This document shows positions 8,398-15,461 of a DNA stretch of 64,000 nucleotides, one piece after another. The notes under the pieces were generated by a model. It saw only the letters and a program-made list of their open reading frames with translations. It made no database searches and was not told the origin of the DNA. Origin of the DNA: an uncultured bacterium (GTDB lineage: Bacteria; Actinomycetota; Coriobacteriia; Coriobacteriales; Coriobacteriaceae); NCBI GenBank assembly GCA_905214435.1, contig CAJMMA010000006.1:1-64000 (forward strand). The letters run 5' to 3'. A program made the translations under genes and the position numbers. Position 1 is the stretch's first letter. Each line of letters starts with the position of its first letter.

Positions 8398-9999
8398 ATG
8401 AACCAGATACTTCTCTTTATCGGCCTCGTCATCATTTTGTGCCTGACCATCAAACCCGTCGGCAAAAAACTCCCCTTCCCCACCCTGCTCATCTTTATTG
8501 CGCTCGGCATGCTGCTCGGCGTCAACGGTCCGGCGCACATCGACTTTAGCGACTACGCGCTCACCGAAACCGTCTGCAGCACGGCGCTGCTGTTCATCAT
8601 GTTCTACGGCGGCTTTAACACCAACATCGACCGCGCCAAGCCCGTCGCTGCGCCGGCGGTGCTGCTGAGCACGCTAGGCGTCGTCATCACCGCAGGCATC
8701 ACCGGCGTGTTCGCCCACTTCGCGCTGGGGTTCGACTGGATCGGCGGCCTGCTGCTGGGCTCGGTCGTGGCGTCGACCGACGCGGCGAGCGTCTTTAGCG
8801 TGCTGCGCGAGCACAACCTGTCGCTAAAGGGCGGCACCGACTCGCTGCTCGAGGTCGAATCGGGCTCCAACGACCCCGTCGCCTACATGCTCACCGCGGT
8901 ACTCGCCACCCTCGCGGCGGGTGGCAACATCGACATTCCCGTGCTGCTGGCCAAGCAGATCATCCTGGGCGTGGGCCTGGGCCTTGCCATCGGCTGGGCG
9001 GCGGGCCGCCTGATTGAACGCGCGCACGCAACTGCCGAAGGCGCGCAGACCATCTTTTTGTTCGCCGTGGCCATCATCGCCTACGCGCTGCCGAGCTACC
9101 TGGGCGGCAACGGCTTTTTGGCTGTATACCTGGCCGGCATTGTGCTGGGCGCGAGCGACATCACCGGCAAGGTCGAGATGGCGCACTTCTTTGACACCCT
9201 CACCGAGATGGCCGAGATGACGATCTTCTTCTTGCTCGGCCTGCTCGTGACGCCCGCGCGCTTGCCGCAGATGCTGCTGCCGGGCCTGGCGCTCATGGCG
9301 TTTATGCTCTTTGCGAGCCGCCCCATCGCCGTCGGCGTGCTCCTGGCGCCCTTTAAGACGAACCCCCGCCAGGTCGCGCTCGTAAGCTGGGCGGGCCTGC
9401 GCGGAGCAGCTTCGGTCGTCTTTAGTCTCTTTGCCGTGGTGGCCGGCGTTCCCGGCGGACACGACCTATTTGACCTGGTGTTCGTGATTGCCGTGTCGAG
9501 CATTGTGGTACAGGGCTCGCTGCTGCCGGCGGTGGCGAAGAAGCTCGATATGATCGATGAGACCGGCGACGTGCGCCGCACCTTTAACGACTACCGCGAC
9601 GAGGACGGCATGTCGTTTGTAAAGCTCAAGGTGGGCGCTGGACATCCGTTTGCCGGACGCTCGCTCGCCGATATTGGCAGCGCGACGGACATGCTCGTGG
9701 TCCTGGTGCTGCGCGATGGCGCGCACCCGGTGCTGCCCAACGGCGATACCGTAATCCAGGAAGGCGATCTGCTGGTGATGGCCGCCCCAACGTTCGAAGA
9801 GCGTGCCGAGGTTACGCTGCGCGAAGTCACCGTAACGCCCCACGGTCGTCTGGCAGGCCAGCGCCTGCGCGACGTGCCGCAGGGCAAGCACCCCTTTATC
9901 GTCGTGATGCTCAAGCGCGAAGGCCAGACGATAATCCCCGATGGCAACACCCTCATATACGCCGGCGACGAAGCCGTCATCGCCACGCTGGCGTCGTAG
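8398..9999 (+). CDS. K+/H+ (or Na+/H+) antiporter, CPA1 type with RCK_C domains
   Basis: This 533-residue membrane protein has about 12 transmembrane segments over residues 1-390. The ion-binding motif LLEVESGSNDPVAYM lies near residue 155. A soluble tail holds two TrkA-C-like (RCK_C) modules at about 405-465 and 470-533. This domain set matches NhaP2/CvrA-type potassium/proton antiporters, which control cytoplasmic pH and K+ and are gated by ligand binding to the tail. Cation preference is inferred only from the architecture. AGGAG lies 14 bp upstream of the ATG. The upstream 250 bp shared with the divergent phosphatase gene must hold both promoters. Confidence 0.9.
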   Translation: MNQILLFIGLVIILCLTIKPVGKKLPFPTLLIFIALGMLLGVNGPAHIDFSDYALTETVCSTALLFIMFYGGFNTNIDRAKPVAAPAVLLSTLGVVITAGITGVFAHFALGFDWIGGLLLGSVVASTDAASVFSVLREHNLSLKGGTDSLLEVESGSNDPVAYMLTAVLATLAAGGNIDIPVLLAKQIILGVGLGLAIGWAAGRLIERAHATAEGAQTIFLFAVAIIAYALPSYLGGNGFLAVYLAGIVLGASDITGKVEMAHFFDTLTEMAEMTIFFLLGLLVTPARLPQMLLPGLALMAFMLFASRPIAVGVLLAPFKTNPRQVALVSWAGLRGAASVVFSLFAVVAGVPGGHDLFDLVFVIAVSSIVVQGSLLPAVAKKLDMIDETGDVRRTFNDYRDEDGMSFVKLKVGAGHPFAGRSLADIGSATDMLVVLVLRDGAHPVLPNGDTVIQEGDLLVMAAPTFEERAEVTLREVTVTPHGRLAGQRLRDVPQGKHPFIVVMLKREGQTIIPDGNTLIYAGDEAVIATLAS

Positions 10000-10054
10000 C
10001 GGCCAGGGACAGCCGTCCCGTATTGGCTACATTTGAGCATCAATCGCCCCGACA

Positions 10055-10305
10055 GGGGTCTCGTTGAGGACAGTTAGTGTCTCCCAAGACTAAGTGAGTA
10101 GGCTTTTGTCGAATCGCCGACCACGTCACCAAAGCACAAGTCTGTGACCTGCAGGTTTGTTGAAGAAAAGACTTCGGGTGCTCAGCATTTCCAAAAAAGC
10201 CTACTCACTTAGCCGGCGGGTGGCCATAATAGAACCGCCGCGACGTCGTTGGACTCCGTTGCGGCGGTTTATCATGCATTTTCGCACAGCCGTGGGCACA
10301 AACAC
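10055..10305. repeat. Family B 250-bp element (copy 2)
   Basis: This is a homologue of 6961-7215 in the same orientation. It shares GGGGTCTCGTTG, the AAGTGAGTAGGC/GCCTACTCACTT hairpin arms, the hairpin GAACCGCCGCGACG/CGTTGCGGCGGTTT and the shared end CATTTTCGCAC. The two copies flank the phosphatase and antiporter genes. Confidence 0.8.
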
Positions 10306-10319
10306 CCCGTCGCCCCATA

Positions 10320-10344
10320 TGACAAAGGGGCAGTCCCTTTGTCA
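10320..10344. repeat. Short palindrome TGACAAAGGG/CCCTTTGTCA
   Basis: A perfect 10-bp stem around GGCAG. It carries an AAAGGG-type arm like family A but different ends. It lies between element B and the first small RNA gene. Confidence 0.6.
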
Positions 10345-10430
10345 CATTAAATAGAACTTCAGCAAGAAGCTGAGGAAAAAGAAGACCGAATGAGCCACCG
10401 CTCGCATCGCAACCATGGTATAAATGGATT

Positions 10431-10488
10431 GCGCTCCTTTATGGAGGGCAGTCAAGGGCCGGGGGATCCCCCCGGCATTTTTGTTTTT
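10431..10488 (+). ncRNA. Small structured RNA, copy A of the DUF3800-linked family
   Basis: A -10 box TATAAA (10419-10424, context CATGGTATAAAT) predicts a start near 10431. The transcript would contain a short hairpin (CTCC 10434-10437 / GGAG 10443-10446), the linker GGCAGTCAAGG, then a strong terminator. Its stem GCCGGGGG/CCCCCGGC lies at 10458-10476 and is followed by ATTTTTGTTTTT. The predicted length is about 58 nt. Copies B (10557-10612) and C (11323-11378, minus strand) share the same order: TATAAA, small hairpin, GGC-YCAAG-GCCGGGG, terminator. There is no reading frame inside. It lies next to a DUF3800 gene, a family repeatedly linked to small structured RNAs. Confidence 0.7.
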
Positions 10489-10556
10489 AGGTCAACAGGA
10501 AATCGAGCGAAATGTCTCGTGTAGACCCGACATGCGGTTTCTGTTATAAAGATGTC

Positions 10557-10612
10557 GGTACCCTCGAATAGAGGGGCCTCCAAGAGCCGGGGTCTTACCT
10601 CCGGCATTTTTT
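10557..10612 (+). ncRNA. Small structured RNA, copy B of the DUF3800-linked family
   Basis: The TATAAA box is at 10545-10550. The predicted transcript holds the hairpin CCCTC (10561-10565) / GAGGG (10571-10575), the linker GCCTCCAAGA, and the terminator stem GCCGGGG/CC-CCGGC (10586-10605) followed by ATTTTTT. The length is about 56 nt. The hairpin loop GAATA differs from copy A, but base pairing is kept, which is the pattern expected for a conserved RNA structure. It lies in tandem 70 bp after copy A and ends 22 bp beyond the 3' end of the oppositely oriented DUF3800 gene. Confidence 0.7.
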
Positions 10613-10633
10613 ATGCAATACGAGGCCTGCCCA

Positions 10634-11308
10634 TTAGACGACAGCCTTCTTTCTTATTTCTTTTAGTAAGCCTTTTTTAAACGCAGTACTACCACCAAAA
10701 AACTTCTGGTCAGTATTAGTCTGCTTATTCGCCTGATATTTCAGACTCGTGAACTCAATGGTACAGATATAGTCCGCAGCCTGAGCCAAATAGTAATCCG
10801 ATGAAGTTGTTGGCTTATAGATAACTGCATTTTTAGCCAAAGCGTAATCGATTGCCTTGTGAAGCGCGCTCGAAACCGAACCCTGTCCTCCGTCGTAGTA
10901 AATCTTCACAGCATCAAACTGCTGAAACCAACTCAAATTATCGAATATGAAATCGATGATTTCACGCCGCATCGCATCAGCGATCTGTTTGAGAGTTCGA
11001 TACCGATGCGTCTTGAATACAAACACCTTGTACGAGATGGGCAAATGTCGAAACATAACTCGAAATAGTGAAAACAGCCTTTTTCTCTCACTGATGTCCA
11101 AGTCCTTGAACTGATCTTTTCCATTCATGAGAGGAGAAGCATGGAACGGAAGGAGCGGCAATCCGCTATCGGCTACCGCCCTTTCATATTTCTCTATTCC
11201 CTCAGCGATGGGAATATTTTGTTCATGAAAAACAAAGGCCACAAGATAGTATCTTTCACGAAGATCATCGCTTCCAGATTCATCAATAAAGATACTCAGC
11301 TCTCGCAT
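10634..11308 (-). CDS. DUF3800 protein (RNase H-like fold, probable nuclease)
   Basis: This 224-residue protein begins with the DUF3800 signature SIFIDESGSDD. It continues with a central KIYYDGGQG and a C-terminal YYLAQAADYICTIEF. These acidic positions (Asp-Glu-Ser-Gly near the N-terminus, Asp in the middle, Gln-x-x-Asp-Tyr late) match the RNase H-like active-site layout proposed for the family. The true function is unknown. The start is ATG 11308 with AAGGAT 5 bp upstream; an in-frame TTG lies at 11314. Immediately upstream, on the same strand, is small RNA copy C, whose terminator ends 14 bp before the ATG. It lies directly downstream of the BREX operon. Its base composition is clearly more AT-rich than that of the housekeeping genes. 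Confidence 0.85.
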   Translation of the reverse strand: MRELSIFIDESGSDDLRERYYLVAFVFHEQNIPIAEGIEKYERAVADSGLPLLPFHASPLMNGKDQFKDLDISERKRLFSLFRVMFRHLPISYKVFVFKTHRYRTLKQIADAMRREIIDFIFDNLSWFQQFDAVKIYYDGGQGSVSSALHKAIDYALAKNAVIYKPTTSSDYYLAQAADYICTIEFTSLKYQANKQTNTDQKFFGGSTAFKKGLLKEIRKKAVV

Positions 11309-11322
11309 GGGCAATCCTTAAT

Positions 11323-11378
11323 AAAAAAGCCGGGGAAAACGTCCCCGGCACTTGGAAGCCCTCTCTTAAGAGATGACC
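11323..11378 (-). ncRNA. Small structured RNA, copy C, in the DUF3800 leader
   Basis: On the minus strand, TTGAAT (11409-11414) and TATAAA (11385-11390, 18-bp spacing) form a good promoter. Copies A and C share CATGGTATAAAT. The transcript contains the hairpin TCTC-TTAA-GAGA, the linker GGGCTTCCAAGT, and the terminator GCCGGGGACG-TTTTCCCCGGC-TTTTTT (11323-11350). It ends just before the DUF3800 ribosome site. It can therefore act as an independent RNA or as an attenuator leader for DUF3800. Confidence 0.7.
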
Positions 11379-11463
11379 ACCTAATTTATACCATGAAGTT
11401 GGACGTATATTCAAGCATGAGTATAAAATACAAACATATGTTCGTCAATAGCAAAGGTGGCCA

Positions 11464-11661
11464 TCATTCAGCGTCGTCATCGACGGCAAAGTCGCGGAGG
11501 TCGAGGCCTTCGCGTTCGGCTCGGGCTAGGAGCTCTTGAGGTGACTCGTCCTCGATATCCATCACGTCGAGCATGGCGGCCGGAAAACCCACGCCTGCCG
11601 CACTCCCCGCGCGGTCGAGCAGGCTCTCGCGCAACTGGTCTACATCAACTTCGATTTTCAT
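11464..11661 (-). CDS. Small acidic protein at the end of the BREX operon
   Basis: A 65-residue acidic protein with a strong ribosome site (TAGGAGG) 8 bp before the ATG. No family is recognised. The C-terminal half is rich in Asp and Glu (the ends are DIEDESPQELLARAEREG and DFAVDDDAE). The N-terminal segment, MKIEVDVDQLRESLLDRAG, looks helical. It starts 27 bp after the 450-residue gene, so it is probably the last gene of the BREX transcript. A small partner or inhibitor of the preceding protein is a guess. Confidence 0.7.
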   Translation of the reverse strand: MKIEVDVDQLRESLLDRAGSAAGVGFPAAMLDVMDIEDESPQELLARAEREGLDLRDFAVDDDAE

Positions 11662-11688
11662 GGTGAAACCTCCTACCGGGCCAGGGCC

Positions 11689-13041
11689 TTACTCACCAGC
11701 ACTGAGCTCATCCACGGCAGCAACAAAAGCAGCCACCTGGTTGTCGTCCATCTGCGCGGCCAGGCGCCCCACGGGCTCGTCGTAGGCAAACTGTACTTTA
11801 TCGATAAAGCAATCCCAGGCACGCTCATCCACACGCACGGCGGCCTCGCAGTACTGGCCGAGCTTTTTGAGTCCATACCAAAACGCATTCACATGGCGTG
11901 CGGGATCCTCGTCCAGCACCCCATCGTAGCGCCGTCCGTTAAACTCACGCATGCGCGCCACGGCAACCTCGAGCGAGTCGCCGCCGTCGGCCGAAGCCTC
12001 GTCCACAAGCTCGGGAATCGCAACCTCGCGCCGGACATTGTGCCTGGTAGCACCGTCGTACTCGCCCACCAACACGTCTTCGTCAAACCGATCATTATAG
12101 TCGAAATAACTGCTGCCCCGGCAAATCCCATGCAGCGAACCGGTGCCAAAGGCACGGAACAACCCGCCATCGGCAACAACGCACCTATAAGTCTCAAACG
12201 ACTTCTTAACCTGAGCGAGCAACTCGGAAAGCTCTCCGGCATCGCACCCCGTCTCGCACGCGACGCAAGCAGACTTCGGCAACGATACCGGCTCCACCGT
12301 GCTCCCTGCAACGCGGGCAGCGCGCTCGGCCCGATACGCTTGGGCTGCCAAGCGCGCTCGCTGCGCAGCACCGCGCACATTAGTAAGCTCGCGCTCCAGC
12401 GCCACATCGCCAGCCACATCGCTCGCAAACGCGTCAGCACCCTGCGGGCCGGTCGCACTCAGCTCGGACTCAAACGTCGCCGTGATCATGCCGGCAAGGT
12501 CCGTTGCGTCGGCGGCACAACGCAGCTGCTCCAACTGCGTGCACAGCAGATCGGCATCCAAGGGTGCGGCATCCACAACGCGCACGTCACTCAGACGCGC
12601 CGCGCCCTGCAACACCAAAGCCCCCGCAGCATCGTATGCCGCACGAACCCTGTCCGCCGTATTGGCACGCAGCTTTACCTCGATAAACGCAAGCGTCTGC
12701 TCCAAGCGGGCCAACAGCTCGGCCTTGTCCTCCATACGCAAAAAGGCAGCGTAGCGCCGCTCCATCTGCAACGGGCCCACAACGCCTACCTGCTTGCGAG
12801 CGCGCGCAAGAGAATCAAATTCAACGCGACGTACATACCCGTCAACGGCCTTCACGGCAGACTCGCGCGCAGCACGCTCGGCGGCCTCGACGCCCCCGAT
12901 CACGCCCAGCAGCTCGCGGGAGCGCGCCTTGTGCAATAACTCCCCGCGATCGTACTGCTCAAGCGCCGTCTGACGCTTTGCTACCGACTCAAAGCCAAAA
13001 AGCTCATCGAGCAGCTCACCAATAGAACGCTCTTCTATCAT
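11689..13041 (-). CDS. Unrecognised BREX-operon tail protein
   Basis: A 450-residue protein I cannot assign to a family. The first 250 residues are Ala/Arg/Glu-rich and probably long helices. A CVACETGC segment follows (about residue 255-265, possibly metal-binding). After it comes a better-ordered C-terminal half with GSLHGICRGSSYFDYNDRF and a Trp/Tyr-rich segment around HVNAFWYGLKKLGQYCEAA. There is no helicase, methylase or nuclease motif. The ribosome site GAGGAGG is strong, and the gene lies 75 bp after brxL on the same strand. Its position suggests an accessory BREX component of this lineage. Confidence 0.75.
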   Translation of the reverse strand: MIEERSIGELLDELFGFESVAKRQTALEQYDRGELLHKARSRELLGVIGGVEAAERAARESAVKAVDGYVRRVEFDSLARARKQVGVVGPLQMERRYAAFLRMEDKAELLARLEQTLAFIEVKLRANTADRVRAAYDAAGALVLQGAARLSDVRVVDAAPLDADLLCTQLEQLRCAADATDLAGMITATFESELSATGPQGADAFASDVAGDVALERELTNVRGAAQRARLAAQAYRAERAARVAGSTVEPVSLPKSACVACETGCDAGELSELLAQVKKSFETYRCVVADGGLFRAFGTGSLHGICRGSSYFDYNDRFDEDVLVGEYDGATRHNVRREVAIPELVDEASADGGDSLEVAVARMREFNGRRYDGVLDEDPARHVNAFWYGLKKLGQYCEAAVRVDERAWDCFIDKVQFAYDEPVGRLAAQMDDNQVAAFVAAVDELSAGE

Positions 13042-13116
13042 GGCAAGGCCTCCTCACACGCTGCGCGTCAACACGCCCGCGGGCCCACGTGCGCGCAAGC
13101 CCGCACGCCCGCACTT

Positions 13117-15450
13117 CTACAGATCCAGTGCCTTCTTCGCGGCATCGACCGGGTCGCCATCCATGTAGAACACCGGGCTTAACCCCGAGATAATCTCGGA
13201 CGAAACACTCTGCAAACCTGCAATAGCGCTCAGCGGCAAAATCACGCGCTTGGCGCCGGCGTTTTTGGCCACGCGCATAATGTCCTCGAGCCCACGGATC
13301 TCGTCCATAGAGCCCGACATGCGCAAGATTCCCGGAATCGCCAGCGCGGGCATCACCGGGCGATTGCATGCCGCAGAGCAAAGTCCCACAAACTCGGCGA
13401 GCGAAACTTCCTCGGACAGGCCCTTGCTCTGCAGGTCGTTGTAGAACAGCAGATAATCCTTGGAGCCAATGTGCATGCCCGGCGCCACGCGGTTCGCCAG
13501 GTTCACAAAGTTGTCGAACGCGGCCTCCAGCGTATCGCGCACCGGCTTGTTAAAGGCAACGCCCTCGTGCTTAAACTTGCACTCGCCGGCGACAGCCTTG
13601 TTCTCCAGCTTGTACACGGCAACCTCGCCGCCCTGCGACTTGCCCACGCCAAACACGTGACCGGACAGCAGCGGCCCGTCGGGAATCAACGTATCCTCGG
13701 ACTGCTCGGGCACGCGCACCACGTGCACGTCCTGCGGATTGTCGGCATCCATATAGCCCAGGTTGACGTCGATAAACTCGACGCCCGCCATAATCTTGAG
13801 CTGCTCCTTTACGCGGCGACGGCCCTCGATGGCGTAGTCCAGCAGCCAACGAACGTCGTCCTTGTCCATAGCCTCGTCAGGGAACAGCAGCTTGGCCAGG
13901 CCGCTAAAGGACTTGCGCACGGCAATCTCGTCACGTTTGTTAAAGTCGCTGTTAAAGCGGAAGTAGCGGTCGATATGATGCGTAAAGTCCTTGCGGCGCA
14001 TCTCCTTGCAAAACTCCGACAGGCAGTCGGTGATTAAGCCGTAATGCCCGGTCAGCAGGTTCGAGCGCATCTTGGGAATCTCCCAGCCCGGCAGGTAATA
14101 GTGGATGCGGTCGAAGAAGGCCGAATCGTTGTTAAACTCCGGCGGGAACGGATCAAACAGGTGCGTGGTCTTAAGGACGTTTTGCACGGTGTCGTTGATG
14201 TTGCCCTCAAAGACCATGGAGGCATCGGCGTTAATCTGGTCGCGGCCGCGCGCGTAGCTGCCACTCGCCATATAGTCCTTCATGATCTGTACGGCGTTGG
14301 TGTCCTTAAAGCGCATGCCGGCGACCTCGTCGAACGTCACGCAATCCCAATGGCCCACCAAGCCCACGCGATCGGCGCGCATGGAGTTCATACGGCCGAA
14401 CAGGTTGGCCGTGGTGGTCTGCCCGCCCGAAAGCAAGATGGCGTAGGGCGAAACCTCTTTGTAGATGTGGCTCTTGCCGGTGCCGCGGGGACCAAGCTCG
14501 CACAGATTGTAGTTGCGCTCGATCAGCGGCACCATGCGCTCGATAAAGTGCAGGCGCTCCTTCTCCGAAAGCTCGCTGGGCTCATAGCCGGCAGAGCGCA
14601 GCAGCATGTTGAGCCACTCGTCGCGCGAGAAATACTGACGCTCCTCGATCATGGCGTCCAGGTCCAGGTTGGGCATCTGGATGGGCGTGAGCGACGCCAC
14701 GCTAAACGGAGAGTCCTCGGGCCCGCGCTTTTTGCGCTTGGCCTTGGAGCGGCGCGGCGCATCGTCGCCAAAGACTTCCATGCCAAACTCGTCTTCCTCT
14801 TCCATGGGACGACGATACTCGATGCTCATAATGCACCAAATACCGCCCTGGAGAATCTTGGAATAGTCGCGCACGTACTCGGCCGGCATCACAAACGGCT
14901 CAATGGTCAGGTTGGCAAACGACGCCACGTAGATGTCTTTGTACTCGTCGAGCTTGGCCGTCACCTTATCGATGATGGTAAAGCGACCCAGCTCGCGGAT
15001 CTTGGACTTAATGCGCTCGGACTCGTCGGGACGCACGTAGTTATCGGTGAGGATCTTGCGGATGCGCCCCAGGCCCTCCGCCACGGCTTCTTCGTCGTCG
15101 GTTGAGCAGTACATGCCCAGCAGGTACTCCAGCACAAAGGTAGGCACGTTGGCGCCACGCTTCATAAGGGCCGTGAGGTCCTTGCGCACGATCTTGCCGC
15201 CAAAGTGCTCGAGCAGCTTGCCGTCCAGTGCATCCATGTCGTAGCCGTCGTCCTCGGGAGCCTCGGCCACGGCTTGGGCGTAGCCATCGGTTGAGGACTC
15301 GTCCTCGGCGGGCGCGACAGCTTCAACGGGCGTGGCAGTCTCAGCCTCCGGGGCGGGCACGGCCTCCTCTGCAGACACCGCAGCCTGCACCGGCACATTC
15401 ATATCAATCGAGGGAACTTCCCACAGATCGTCGTCATTGCTATCAAACAT
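13117..15450 (-). CDS. brxL: BREX type 1 Lon-like protein BrxL
   Basis: This 777-residue protein has a variable acidic N-terminus of about 70 residues, an N-terminal DNA-binding region, and an AAA+ core with Walker A GPRGTGKSH (about residue 320). It ends in a Lon-protease-like domain. BrxL assembles into ring hexamers on DNA and is needed for phage exclusion in type 1 BREX. ATG at 15450 is preferred over the in-frame GTG at 15459: AGGAG is well spaced for the ATG and would abut the GTG. The start overlaps the end of pglZ by position of its ribosome site, indicating translational coupling. Confidence 0.95.
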   Translation of the reverse strand: MFDSNDDDLWEVPSIDMNVPVQAAVSAEEAVPAPEAETATPVEAVAPAEDESSTDGYAQAVAEAPEDDGYDMDALDGKLLEHFGGKIVRKDLTALMKRGANVPTFVLEYLLGMYCSTDDEEAVAEGLGRIRKILTDNYVRPDESERIKSKIRELGRFTIIDKVTAKLDEYKDIYVASFANLTIEPFVMPAEYVRDYSKILQGGIWCIMSIEYRRPMEEEDEFGMEVFGDDAPRRSKAKRKKRGPEDSPFSVASLTPIQMPNLDLDAMIEERQYFSRDEWLNMLLRSAGYEPSELSEKERLHFIERMVPLIERNYNLCELGPRGTGKSHIYKEVSPYAILLSGGQTTTANLFGRMNSMRADRVGLVGHWDCVTFDEVAGMRFKDTNAVQIMKDYMASGSYARGRDQINADASMVFEGNINDTVQNVLKTTHLFDPFPPEFNNDSAFFDRIHYYLPGWEIPKMRSNLLTGHYGLITDCLSEFCKEMRRKDFTHHIDRYFRFNSDFNKRDEIAVRKSFSGLAKLLFPDEAMDKDDVRWLLDYAIEGRRRVKEQLKIMAGVEFIDVNLGYMDADNPQDVHVVRVPEQSEDTLIPDGPLLSGHVFGVGKSQGGEVAVYKLENKAVAGECKFKHEGVAFNKPVRDTLEAAFDNFVNLANRVAPGMHIGSKDYLLFYNDLQSKGLSEEVSLAEFVGLCSAACNRPVMPALAIPGILRMSGSMDEIRGLEDIMRVAKNAGAKRVILPLSAIAGLQSVSSEIISGLSPVFYMDGDPVDAAKKALDL

Positions 15451-15461
15451 AGGGCACACTC

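Noticed and set aside
14044..15105. A 353-codon plus-strand open frame
   Set aside because: It is antisense to brxL and has no recognisable protein features. The same applies to the plus-strand frames over pckA and the minus-strand frame over the DnaQ-like gene (38991-40043).
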